Shown: positions 35,920 to 48,430 of the stretch, piece after piece
Layout of the letters: the number at the start of each line of letters is the position of its first letter
How positions within the stretch are numbered: the stretch's first letter is position 1
Source: Myxococcales bacterium
GTDB lineage: Bacteria; Myxococcota_A; Polyangia; Polyangiales; Polyangiaceae
Assembly: GCA_903642325.1 (NCBI GenBank)
Contig: CAHJWM010000015.1
Span: 1-64,000 of the forward strand
Direction: 5' to 3'
DNA length: 64,000 bases
Notes under the pieces: generated by a model
The model's input: only the letters and a program-made list of their open reading frames with translations
What the model was told of the DNA's origin: nothing
Database searches by the model: none
Position numbers and translations under genes: made by a program

Positions 35920-36285
35920 CTAGGTCGGTCGCGGTCGCCGCACGCGCACCTTTCGATCCGTCACGACAACGAAGCAGCCAGCCCACGCCTCGACCGGCTC
36001 GGCAAGAAACACGGCGAGCAGGCGCGCTCGAAGGGCCGACAGCCCAGGCTCTCTCATTCTGACGAGTACGAGCCCGGGATGCGTGCCAGGTGCAAAGACT
36101 CGAACGTCAGAGAAATCCAAGTCCTGGGTCAGCAGCAGGCGTCCCGCCGCCTGCGCTCCAGCCCAAACCTCTGGGTCCTCGTGCCCAGCCAGCCCCTCGC
36201 TCATTGCCGTGTCGACGTCGTGCCCCAGCTCTGCGAGGTCTTCGACGAGGATAGTCGGAAGATTTTCGTCCAGCTTGAGACGCAT
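35920..36285 (-). CDS. DUF5615 PIN-like toxin candidate
   Basis: A 121-aa DUF5615 (Mut7-C/PIN-like) protein: starts MRLKLDENLP, with the conserved LAELGHDVDTA, LLTQDLDFSD and PGLVLVRM segments that carry the acidic residues of the family. These proteins are regarded as PIN-fold RNase toxins paired with DUF433 antitoxins. The start ATG shares one base with the DUF433 stop (TGATG), so expression is coupled. First gene inside the left end of the island. Confidence 0.85.
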   Translation of the reverse strand: MRLKLDENLPTILVEDLAELGHDVDTAMSEGLAGHEDPEVWAGAQAAGRLLLTQDLDFSDVRVFAPGTHPGLVLVRMREPGLSALRARLLAVFLAEPVEAWAGCFVVVTDRKVRVRRPRPT

Positions 36286-36524
36286 CACACCGGCGGCGCG
36301 CTGGGCACAGGCAGATCTTCTTGCGCAGATGATGCCGCGAACGCGACTGCTGCCCGCAGGTGCTCAGGCGTCAGTGTCGGGAAGTTCCTCAAAATCTCCT
36401 CGAAACTGGCTCCCTCGGCCAGACTAGCGAGCACAGTTCGCAGCGGCACACGTGTTCCTCGCAGCACCGGCTGCCCCCCGGCGATCTTCGGGTTCCGTTC
36501 GAATGAGTCCTCGAAGGTCGTCAC
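36285..36524 (-). CDS. DUF433 antitoxin candidate
   Basis: A 79-aa DUF433 protein: ERNPKIAGGQPVLRGTRVPL and NFPTLTPEHLRAAVAF match the family's short winged-HTH core, which binds DNA and neutralises DUF5615/VapC-like partners. The GTG at 36524 has AAAGGGG about 8 bases upstream; the longer frame (to 36890) runs through the 58-bp end repeat and is not credible. The gene precedes the DUF5615 gene and probably autoregulates the pair. Confidence 0.8.
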   Translation of the reverse strand: MTTFEDSFERNPKIAGGQPVLRGTRVPLRTVLASLAEGASFEEILRNFPTLTPEHLRAAVAFAASSAQEDLPVPSAPPV

Positions 36525-37004
36525 TTGTGACCCCTTTATAGCATAGCCAGCAGCCCGAGTCGGCCCCGGTGGCCAAGACACGGCTCCACGGCATGCCACT
36601 TGCGGGCGGGACGCCGCGTCGATCCCGCGAGGCAAGCGGCATGCGGTGGTGCCGGGAAAGACGGCATCTGGTTGCCACAGCCCTGCAGTCTCGCAGTCGG
36701 CGATTTCTCGAGAACCGTGTGCATCGGCGAGAAGCTCGCTGAGTTTGGGCCTCGGGTTTTGGCAGGCTGAAGTCTGGCGGGAAGGATGGGCAGTGTGCAT
36801 GTGTGAGTTTTTACAGTGGACGCTCCAGGGGGTAGCGGTTACTCGCGCGAAAGGCACCACCCGGGTAGGCGTTGAGCAGCCAACTTGCATCCGCTAGGTT
36901 GGCACCCAGGCAAGATCCAGCGACCTCTCCCGCAACGGGCGAGTCTCGTCGGTTATCGAAACGGCCGGCTTCTGGGCGCGCGACAGAATGGGCACGAGTA
37001 TCAA
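36525..37004. other. Intergenic control region between DUF433 and qatA, with end repeat
   Basis: About 480 bases between divergent genes. It contains the left copy of the 58-bp island-end repeat (36589-36646). No gene is supported; frames through it are shadows. The qatA and DUF433 promoters must lie here, but no strong consensus was seen. Confidence 0.5.
36589..36646. repeat. 58-bp island-end repeat, left copy
   Basis: Matches 53971-54028 at 53 of 58 positions in the same orientation. Its outer parts are inverted (ggcatgcc-acttgc near the start, gcaagc-ggcatgc near the end), so each copy can form an imperfect hairpin around a loop of about 25 bases. Confidence 0.85.
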
Positions 37005-38960
37005 ATGTTTCTGAACGATCAGGAGACCAAGGTTGACCTCCTCTACTACGAGCCAATTGCGAAAACGATCGTCGAACTGATTCGCGAAACGCCGGATGCG
37101 CCAATAACGATCGGCGTGCACGGCGATTGGGGGGCTGGCAAGTCGAGCGTTCTAAAAATGACCGACGCGGAGCTCTCATCCGACGACCGCGTTCTGTGTC
37201 TCTGGTTCAACGGTTGGACGTTCGAGGGGTTCGAAGACGCCAAGGCCGTCGTGATCGAAACGATTGTCGAGGAACTGCGACGGGCTCGACCCGGCGTGAC
37301 CAAGGTCTCGGACGCCGCGCGAAAAGTGCTGAAGCGGATCGATTGGCTCAAGCTGGCAAAGAAGGCGGGCGGCTTCGCGTTCACGCTCGCAACGGGCATC
37401 CCAACGCTCGACCAACTCAACGGTTTAACAGGCCTGGCAACAGCGCTCCTGTCCAAGTCGAAGGAATTGTTGTCGGCGGACGACGTAAAGAGCTTCGCTG
37501 AGCACGCTGGCGACTACCTCAAGAAGGCCGACGAATCGGATCATCTGTCCGAGCAGATACATGCATTTCGCAAGGAATTTCAGGAACTGCTCGATGCTGC
37601 CGATATCGACAAGCTCGTCGTCCTCGTCGACGACCTGGACCGTTGTTTGCCGGAAACGGCGATCGCAACGCTCGAAGCCATTCGCCTGTTTCTGTTCGTC
37701 CCGCGTACCGCCTTCGTGATCGGAGCCGACGAGCTCATGATCGAATATGCCGTGCGAGAGCACTTTCCAGATCTTCCGCCGAGCGCGGGGACTGTGCCGT
37801 ATGCCCGCAACTACCTTGAAAAATTGATTCAGGTGCCTTTCCGCATACCGGCGCTGGGCCTGGCGGAGACGCGTGTCTACATCACGCTGGTTCTCGCGGA
37901 AGCCGTGATCGGTTCCGAGGACGAACGATTTGCCAAACTTTTGGCGGCCGGGCGCGAAGCACTTCGGCGGCCGTGGCTAGGGCGCGGCCTCGATCATACT
38001 GCTCTCGCCAAGGCGATCGGGACCAACGCCCCAGCAGAGCTCGATCAATCAGTCACGATCAGCGACCAGGTCTCTGGCATCTTGTACGCAGGCACACGTG
38101 GCAATCCGCGTCAGATAAAGCGATTTCTCAATTCGATGATGCTTCGCCACGCCATCGCCAAAGCTCGAGGTTTCGGCGAGGACATTCAGCGTCCCGTTCT
38201 CGCGAAGGTCATGCTTGCAGAACGCTTTGCGCCGGACTTCTACGAACAGCTTGCTCGACTGGTGGCTGCCTCGCCGAATGGAAGGCCGCCCATCTTGGCT
38301 GTTTTCGAGGACGCTGCGAGGAAGACCCAGCGACATCAGGACGATGCAAAAGCCGCAGCAAAGGGTGATAGAAAGTCGCCGGCAAAGGCTGAACAAAGCG
38401 ACGACACTTCGGCGCTCGCGCAGGAGTGGACGAATAGTGACTGGGCAAGAAAATGGGGCGAGGTCGAACCCGCACTGAAGGACGTCGATCTTCGACCGTA
38501 TGTATTCGTCACGCGCGACAAGCGAAGCTATCTCGGCGGGGTCGCTGCACCAGGTCATCTAGAGAACCTTGTCGAGAAACTCATGGGGAATCGCCTGAGT
38601 GTTAGCTCACTCAAGACGGAGATTGCCAAGCTGACGGGGGCCGAGCCGGAGCAAGTCTTTGACGCTGTGGCGAGCCAAGTACTTCAGTCTGACGATCTGA
38701 AAGTGGAACCCAAAGGCCTGGCCGGACTGATCGGGCTAGCCAAGGGCCACGTTGCGCTGCAACGCAGATTGCTGGCGTTTCTACGGGACCTCCCCGTGGT
38801 GAAGCTTGGAGCATGGGCCGCGACCAGCGCTACCGAAAGCTTCACCGAGCGGAGCGTCGTGGCTGAGTTTGCAAAGCTTCAGCAAGAATGGTCGCTTGTG
38901 ACTGACAACACCGTACTGAGTGCGGCGGCGAGAGGTGCTCTCGCCATGACGAAGCGCTAG
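37005..38960 (+). CDS. qatA: QatA: KAP-family P-loop ATPase of Qat defence
   Basis: A 651-aa KAP NTPase. Walker A is GDWGAGKS (residues 40-47), Walker B is VVLVDDLDRC (about 204-213), between which lies a helical insert; RGNPRQIKRFLN near residue 365 is the KAP sensor region. KAP ATPases are the first subunit of Qat anti-phage systems. The ATG at 37005 (MFLNDQETKVDLLYY) matches QatA N-termini better than the frame start at 36885. qatB begins 4 bases after the stop. All four genes are in the canonical order A-B-C-D, and restriction of phage by this operon is inferred from family knowledge. Confidence 0.92.
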   Translation: MFLNDQETKVDLLYYEPIAKTIVELIRETPDAPITIGVHGDWGAGKSSVLKMTDAELSSDDRVLCLWFNGWTFEGFEDAKAVVIETIVEELRRARPGVTKVSDAARKVLKRIDWLKLAKKAGGFAFTLATGIPTLDQLNGLTGLATALLSKSKELLSADDVKSFAEHAGDYLKKADESDHLSEQIHAFRKEFQELLDAADIDKLVVLVDDLDRCLPETAIATLEAIRLFLFVPRTAFVIGADELMIEYAVREHFPDLPPSAGTVPYARNYLEKLIQVPFRIPALGLAETRVYITLVLAEAVIGSEDERFAKLLAAGREALRRPWLGRGLDHTALAKAIGTNAPAELDQSVTISDQVSGILYAGTRGNPRQIKRFLNSMMLRHAIAKARGFGEDIQRPVLAKVMLAERFAPDFYEQLARLVAASPNGRPPILAVFEDAARKTQRHQDDAKAAAKGDRKSPAKAEQSDDTSALAQEWTNSDWARKWGEVEPALKDVDLRPYVFVTRDKRSYLGGVAAPGHLENLVEKLMGNRLSVSSLKTEIAKLTGAEPEQVFDAVASQVLQSDDLKVEPKGLAGLIGLAKGHVALQRRLLAFLRDLPVVKLGAWAATSATESFTERSVVAEFAKLQQEWSLVTDNTVLSAAARGALAMTKR

Positions 38961-38964
38961 CAGG

Positions 38965-39813
38965 ATGGGAACCTCGACCGGCTATGGAGGCCCACGTAGC
39001 GGCCTAGTGCCCACTTGGGTTGATCAGCCAACGCCCGGTTCCGTCCCCGCATCGCAACCCGTTTTACCGGAAGCGGCGCCAGGAGACGTTGCGCGTGCAA
39101 CGCCGAGCGGGCAACGAATTGATGCATCGGTTGGCGGCTCCCTTAGCGCCGCGCGGAACAGCTTCTCACGGTTCTCAAGTACCGGTAGTCGCAGTGCCCT
39201 CGGTAGTGCGCTAGCTCACTACGTTCGAGGCGGCACCGGCGGCGCTGCTCGTGCCGCTCGTCGCATGGGCGCGTCACGCGACGCAGCAGCCAGGCTACTC
39301 GGCGTAGTTCGGGATGTGCAGCAGCAGGGCGCTGCTGCTGCGCTGCGTAGCCGCGTCGACATCGAGGGACTGGCGGGCCGCCCGGCGTCGGACGTCTTCC
39401 TGGCTCTTCTGGAGGTTGTTTGCCCGCCCGGGGGCGCGGTCGATGAGGCGATCGCTCGTCAGGCCATGCTGGACACCATTGCCGAGCAGGCCGCTGCGGG
39501 CGTGGGGACCTTTGATTCAATGACGTCAGACCAGCTCAACGAGTTCTTTCTCGACGTGGTTGCGCGCTCGATCGAAGGTCGCGTCATGGCAGACATCGGT
39601 GGGCGTGGGATCTCGCTGCCGGATGACGTCGCGGCCATCGAGCGCGCTCAACGGCAACTCCATGAGTTTGTCGTCGGCTGCACCCGCGGCCACTTGGGCT
39701 CACACCTCGGTCAGCTGGATCGAAGTACGGACGCGCAGATGGATCGGATCGTCCACCAGATCTACGAGTCCGCATTTGAACTGATAGTCGCGGCGGCGGA
39801 GGCAGCCGAATGA
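38965..39813 (+). CDS. qatB: QatB of Qat defence
   Basis: A 282-aa protein starting MGTSTGYGGPRSG, the conserved glycine-rich N-terminus of QatB proteins, followed by a Pro/Ala-rich segment and an Ala-rich helical body (about 60-280). No catalytic motif is seen. QatB is of uncertain role; QueC-like enzymes in defence systems have been linked to modification of protein N-termini, which would make this exposed Gly-rich N-terminus a plausible QatC target (inference). The stop overlaps the qatC start by 4 bases. Confidence 0.88.
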   Translation: MGTSTGYGGPRSGLVPTWVDQPTPGSVPASQPVLPEAAPGDVARATPSGQRIDASVGGSLSAARNSFSRFSSTGSRSALGSALAHYVRGGTGGAARAARRMGASRDAAARLLGVVRDVQQQGAAAALRSRVDIEGLAGRPASDVFLALLEVVCPPGGAVDEAIARQAMLDTIAEQAAAGVGTFDSMTSDQLNEFFLDVVARSIEGRVMADIGGRGISLPDDVAAIERAQRQLHEFVVGCTRGHLGSHLGQLDRSTDAQMDRIVHQIYESAFELIVAAAEAAE

Positions 39814-41183
39814 GACACCACACATTGATTTCGCGGCTGGGGGCACAAGACACGGTGAGGGTTACGCCCGAGCGACGAGATAGCCATGTGACAGAGGTAT
39901 CCTTCGTTGACGGGGAGCGACGCCTTAGCTTCGGTCTGGGGCAGGCTACGGATCGGCTCGGAGCGTGGGGCTTGAAGCCGACGGAGCGGGCGCTCGACCT
40001 GGCCTTGCTGGCAGCGTCAGTGACTGCTGCGGATACACGCATCTCGCGCGCCGTGGACGCCCAAGATCGATGGACCAGAGAGATCGAGCTTCACGTCCCT
40101 GTCGCACAACCACGCCTTTGGTCCGAACACACCGATCTAATCGTACGAATCCTCAATTTTCTCACTGGCGATCGTTGGAGCCTACACTTCCGCGCTCGGC
40201 CCAAAGCGCTGGTCGCCCTCACCGTTCCCCCGGACAAACCCAGGACAGCCCATGCTTCCAGTGTTTGCCTGTTCTCAGGTGGCCTGGATAGCTTCATCGG
40301 CGCAATCGATCTTCTCGCCAACAAGGATAGCCCGTTGCTGGTCAGCCACTATTGGGATGGGATCACCAGCAAGCATCAGACGGCTTGCCTCGATGCACTG
40401 CGCCGCCAGTTCCCGGCATCCCCCGTCCATAGCCTTCGTGCGCGTGTCGGATTCCGGCGCGACACGATCGACGAAAGCTCCGGAGAGCCAACGCAGCGCG
40501 CGCGCTCGTTCCTCTTTTTTGCCCTGGCAACCCTCGCTGCAACGGCTCTCGGCGACGATGTTACGGTCCATGTTCCAGAGAATGGTCTAATATCGCTCAA
40601 CGTCCCGCTTGACCCTCTTCGACTTGGCGCACTCAGCACTCGAACTACCCACCCGTACTACATGGCGCGCTTCAACGATCTCTTGCGTGGGTTGCAGCTC
40701 GGCGTACGGCTGGACAATCGGTACCGGCATCACACGAAGGGCCAAATGGTTGCGGGTTGTGCGGAACAGGCCTTCTTGCGACGTGAAGCGAAGAACACGA
40801 TGTCCTGCTCGGCACCAACGAAGCATCGCTTCGATGAGGACGAGCAGGCGAGGTCACCGCAGCATTGCGGGCACTGCGTTCCATGCTTGATCCGTCGGGC
40901 GTCTCTCGTCGCAGGGTTCGGGTCTGATTCGACGACGTATGCTGTCGCGAACCTTCGCGCCCGTCCGCTCGATGCCAACAAGGCTGAGGGCGAACACGTC
41001 CGGTCCTTTCAGCTTGCGTTATCGCGACTTGCGAAGCAGCCGTCCCGAGCGCGTTTTGATATCCACAAGCCCGGACCACTAGTTGATCACTCCCACGACC
41101 TCGATGCCTACGAGAAGGTCTATCGCGATGGCATGCGCGAGGTCGGTACGCTTCTGAGCGGTGTACAGGCCAGATCCCTGTGA
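39810..41183 (+). CDS. qatC: QatC: QueC-like PP-loop enzyme
   Basis: A 457-aa protein related to 7-cyano-7-deazaguanine synthase. An extra N-terminal part of about 145 residues precedes the PP-loop LFSGGLDSFIGAIDLL (residues 154-169). A zinc-binding Cys cluster (a CSAP Cys, then HCGHCVPC) is at about residues 330-358. QueC uses ATP to build the nitrile of preQ0; QatC members are thought to act on a defence-specific substrate. There are no queuosine biosynthesis genes nearby, so the role is in defence. Overlaps qatB and qatD. Confidence 0.9.
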   Translation: MRHHTLISRLGAQDTVRVTPERRDSHVTEVSFVDGERRLSFGLGQATDRLGAWGLKPTERALDLALLAASVTAADTRISRAVDAQDRWTREIELHVPVAQPRLWSEHTDLIVRILNFLTGDRWSLHFRARPKALVALTVPPDKPRTAHASSVCLFSGGLDSFIGAIDLLANKDSPLLVSHYWDGITSKHQTACLDALRRQFPASPVHSLRARVGFRRDTIDESSGEPTQRARSFLFFALATLAATALGDDVTVHVPENGLISLNVPLDPLRLGALSTRTTHPYYMARFNDLLRGLQLGVRLDNRYRHHTKGQMVAGCAEQAFLRREAKNTMSCSAPTKHRFDEDEQARSPQHCGHCVPCLIRRASLVAGFGSDSTTYAVANLRARPLDANKAEGEHVRSFQLALSRLAKQPSRARFDIHKPGPLVDHSHDLDAYEKVYRDGMREVGTLLSGVQARSL

Positions 41184-41947
41184 CCGAGGTGCCGACGCAC
41201 ATGCGCCCGCGCTGGGTCGACTTTCACTGTCACTTGGATCTGTATCCGGACCACGAGCTACTCATCAAGGAAAGTGATCGGGAAGGCGTTGCGACGCTCG
41301 CAGTGACGACCACCCCCAAGGCGTGGCAGAGGAATCGCGAGATGGCGGAGGGATCGCAACACGTGCGCGTAGCGCTTGGGCTTCACCCGCAACTCGTGGC
41401 CGAGCGCGCCAGTGAGCTCCCACTGTTCGAGAAGGAGCTTCCCGGTGCGCGCTATGTCGGCGAGGTGGGTCTGGACGCCGGTCCGCGCTTCTACGCGAGC
41501 TTTGATCAGCAGGAGCGCGTTTTCGTGCGCATACTGCAGGCTTGCGCTGAGCAGGGGGACAAGATCCTGACGGTGCACAGTGTGCGTGCCGTATCCAAGG
41601 TTCTGGCACATCTCGAGCGAGTACTTCTGCCGGAGCGTGCTCGTGTGGTTCTCCACTGGTTCACGGGCTCAGCTGCAGAGGCCAAGCGTGCCGCCGAGTT
41701 CGGCTGCTACTTCTCGATCAATTCCGCCATGCTGCAGTCCCCCAAGCATCGAAAGCTAGTCTCGGGGTTGCCGGTTGAGCGTCTGTTGACCGAAACCGAT
41801 GGCCCATTCGTGGACAATGGAGGGCGGCCGGCACGGCCGCGAGACGTTGCAGCCACCGTCGCCGAATTGGCCAAGATGCGAGCCGTCACGCCCGAACAGA
41901 TGGCCCTGGGCATCGTGCGAAACCTTGGGGCTCTGCTGCGCCGCTAG
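41180..41947 (+). CDS. qatD: QatD: TatD-family metal-dependent hydrolase
   Basis: A 255-aa TatD-type DNase. Metal and active-site motifs: DFHCHLD (HxH, about residues 14-20), GEVGLD, TVHSVRA, LHWFTGS and TETDGPFVDN. TatD enzymes are 3'-5' exonucleases with metal centres. The GTG at 41180 overlaps the qatC stop (GTGA); ATG at codon 8 (MRPRWVDFHCH) is an alternative start. It ends the Qat operon. Confidence 0.9.
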   Translation: MTEVPTHMRPRWVDFHCHLDLYPDHELLIKESDREGVATLAVTTTPKAWQRNREMAEGSQHVRVALGLHPQLVAERASELPLFEKELPGARYVGEVGLDAGPRFYASFDQQERVFVRILQACAEQGDKILTVHSVRAVSKVLAHLERVLLPERARVVLHWFTGSAAEAKRAAEFGCYFSINSAMLQSPKHRKLVSGLPVERLLTETDGPFVDNGGRPARPRDVAATVAELAKMRAVTPEQMALGIVRNLGALLRR

Positions 41948-42158
41948 GCAGCTAGGCACGCGCACAGGCGAACTAGCCAACAGCCGACACACTGGCGGCC
42001 ATTTGGCCACTTCGCTAGTGCGGCGATGTACACCGGGTGGCAGCCCTCCGCGAATGCAGCCGTAGGCTGCCCCCAAGCTCGACCGAGATCAAGCGCGCCT
42101 CGTCGCTTACGCGCACTACCAACGTCGCCACGAGGCTCCGACAAGCGTGTCGATCACT

Positions 42159-42185
42159 GCCCGGCTCAAGCCGTTATCGCCGGGC
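42159..42185. terminator. Hairpin between convergent qatD and Hma ATPase genes
   Basis: gcccggc (42159-42165) pairs with gccgggc (42179-42185) around a 13-base loop, in the 253-base gap between the ends of the two convergent defence operons. A second possible stem (ggcagcc/ggctgcc, about 42042-42074) lies to its left. There is no T-tract. Confidence 0.5.
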
Positions 42186-42200
42186 GCTTACACCGCGGCG

Positions 42201-45496
<3,296 letters not shown>

Positions 45497-45500
<4 letters not shown>

Positions 45501-48430
45501 TTCTCATCCCTCTCGAACAGTTCCTGCTGGACCTTTGTGCCCGTTGCCGCCTTCGCGGGCTTCTTCTTGCCGTTGCCGCTCTTCGTCGAATTGGTACCAG
45601 GCGTGGGCTCATCACCTATCCGCGCGGCGAGCTTTTCCAGCTCCGTCCAGGCAAGGATCAGCCCGTTGTACGAACGCGCATCCTCTGACCACTTCTTGCC
45701 TTCGCAGGTGCTGTAGAGTCGATATGCTAGCTCGCGAGTTGCGTCTCCCGCGGCCCCGAGTTTCTTGAGCAATCGTGCAGCGGCTTCTTCGCCGTCGTCT
45801 TCGAGGTTGCGGATCAGGTGCTGGGTGAACTCCCAGACCGTAGGACGTTCGTCGGTCGCCGGGTCGTAGTCGAGGGGGCGCATCTCGGCGCGTCTCAGAA
45901 TGCGGACCTTACCCCCAGCGCTCTTGCAGATGCCAGCTTCAACCACGCCCCCAACCGAAACGTTGCGAGCTTTGGCCAGTGTCTCTGCGTCGCCATAAGG
46001 ACCAGGCGCCCACCCGTGCTGCTCATACCACGTGATGGCGAAGCGGGTGTCCGCATCGAAGTCGCCTTCCCCCGAGGAGAGGTGCTCGTCGAGGACCTCA
46101 TTGATCAACTGGAGCGCGCTCCGCACGCTCATCGGTTTTCCATCCGCTTCGGCGACCTGCTTGTGTCGCGAGAAGATCGCCATTCCCGGACCAATGGAGG
46201 CCTGCGCCACGTCCACAGGAGCGATGTTTGCCTGCTGGAGCTTCTTCAATGCTTCGGGCAATTCGCGACGGAGCGAACGCTTGAAATCCGCCCTCGTCAC
46301 GGACATGGCGTCGGCGGCGCGACACCGACAAGCGAGAACTACGCTCGACGCGAGAGCGTTCCGCCCCACTAGCCGCAGTCCACCCCCCTGCTCGGTACGG
46401 ATCGGCCAAGTGCCGTCTACCACCAAGCCCGACGAGAGGATGCTCTTGAGGAGTGTCTCCCACCCGGTCGCAATGGAATCCTCAGCGGCACCACCCTCGG
46501 CTTGTCGAAACGCGTAAAAGATCGTTATCGGCGTGTCGGAGGCAGTATCCCCGAGGTGCTTGAAAGCTTCGCCAAGACGCCGTTCGAAGAACTCCACGGC
46601 AGCAGCGCGAGAGGCGTGACGCCCCGGTTCTGCGATCATCTCCTCCGCTTTCGGGACCAGAACGGTGCCGAAAAGATCGGGGAACAAGGTCGCGCTGATC
46701 GTTCGGAGCCACACGTAGAAGAAGTCCGAGAGGCATGCATACCCGATGTTGTCGTAGTACGGCGGATCTGTGCACCAAGCACGAACCCCGCCATCGGCGG
46801 CGCTTGCGGCGTCTGCCTGAGTCGCCACGGATGGTGCTGCCGGGAACAATGCGAGGCTTGCGACGACTTCCGAAATCAGCTCGACGTAGCGGAAGTAGTG
46901 CCCCGATGAAACGCTAAATGGATTTGCCTCAGCGAACGTGAAGGTCATAGATAGGGTCTGCCGCGCAAACGTGTTCGCCACCTTCTGGTGGGCGGCGCCG
47001 CTGTGCCAAACACACAGCGTCGACCAGTAGTCGCATGCCTTCCCGATGCTAAACGCAAGGTAAGTGCAGACGGCATCCGCGTACTGGGTCGCGTCCTTCG
47101 AGGACTTCGTCTTTTGCGCATCCGTCGCCACCAGCGCTCGTGCCTCACCCGCAAGCTCCGAGAACGTGCGAAGCGCAACAAGCTGACGAGATGTAAACAG
47201 ATCTCGATGTCGCTTCAGGCCATATGCTTGTACTCGAAAACCAAGCGCTTGATCCGGTAGCTCCGTATCGGGAACCCCGTCGGGCGGCGGACAGAGCGCC
47301 GCCTTCTCGGAGTCCTCGTCTGCGGACAAATAGATGCGCCCTCTACGCCCCTCAGCCACGATGGCGATCAAGCGACTGCCGAAGCCTCTGGACGACCCTA
47401 CGCGACGCACGTATTCGGCGGGAATCGCCGCGCCGGAGAGGATGCACCTGAAATCGCCGCGCCCCACCTTTGTGCCAGCGTCAACCGTATCCGGTGCATC
47501 GGGAGCCCCATGCTCCACCACCAGACGCCACTTGCCCTGCGAGCGGTCCACGTCGGCACGAAGCCAGGCCTCGCTTCCTGGCTTCTCCGAGAGCCAGAAT
47601 GATGGGACAAGCGGCACATCGATTGAGGCAAACGCCGGATCAGGGCTGGGGACCGTTCGCGCCCAGAGCCATGCGATCACCATCCCTCTCCCTCCGCCAT
47701 TCTCTTTCGGTAGCTGAACGTCCGGATAAGACGGCCCGATCCGCTTCTTGGCCTCGTCTCGCATCCAGGCGCCGTAGTAGAGAACGTCCGCTGCGAGCCC
47801 CTCGGCGCCACGCCAACTCTCCAGCTTGTCCTTCTCCTGAGACTGAGGGTTCACGGGCGGCATCCCGGCGAACTTCGGAGGAATCTCGATGAGCGCTTTG
47901 TTGATCATGACCGCTACGGGGTTGAGGTCCGTAGCAATGGCGCGCAGCCCAAGGCGCTGAGCCTCCAGTGGAATCGTTCCGCCGCCCGCGAAAGGGTCGT
48001 GAACGGGGGGCAGTTCCGTCGCGAGGTAGTCGTTCACGACCGCAGGTTGCACTCCATCGCCGAGGATCTTCTTCGCCTTCGGCGACTTCGAGAAACGGGC
48101 GTGGCTTCTGGCGATCTCCAAGCGGGCGGCGTTGATGACCCTCGCGTTGTTCGAGTTCTCCCAGACAACGAGGTCCTCGATAAGGCGGAAAAGGCGTTGA
48201 CGCTCGTGGTTCTGCGCTGCTTCGGTTGGAAAGAACTCTGAACATGACGAGGGGTCATCAACGAGCTGAGCGAATAGGACGGCTCGCGCGGCCGCGAGCG
48301 GGCGCCGCGCCCACCAGAGATGGAGCGTCGAAGGGTGACCGTGACGAAGCGCCTTCTCGCGGGCAGATGCCGCATTGATCGCCTCTAGCGGCAATGCCAC
48401 TTCGATCAGCTTCTTCCGATACGTGCTCAT
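45497..48430 (-). CDS. Hma-type DUF1156 DNA methyltransferase
   Basis: A 977-aa protein beginning MSTYRKKLIEVALPLEAIN, followed by ASAREKALRHGHPSTLHLWWARRP, the DUF1156 signature. A Gly-rich SAM region (VHDPFAGGGTIPLEAQRLG) and the catalytic DPPYYDNI motif (in WCTDPPYYDNI) mark it as an N6-adenine/N4-cytosine-type DNA methylase. It is probably the modification subunit that marks host DNA in the Hma system. The ATG at 48430 overlaps the helicase stop (ATGA); the longer frame to 48601 is spurious. Confidence 0.9.

Noticed and set aside
36285-36890. Long frame for DUF433 with about 120 extra N-terminal residues
   Set aside because: The extension crosses the 58-bp end repeat, lacks a domain, and a GTG with a good ribosome-binding site starts the real gene at 36524.
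39810-41183. Queuosine biosynthesis gene queC
   Set aside because: It has a long extra N-terminal part, lies in an operon with KAP ATPase and TatD, and no queD/queE/queF are near, so the Qat role fits.
41999-42075. Additional small gene between qatD and the Hma ATPase
   Set aside because: Frames in this gap are short and lack start signals or domains; only hairpins are seen.
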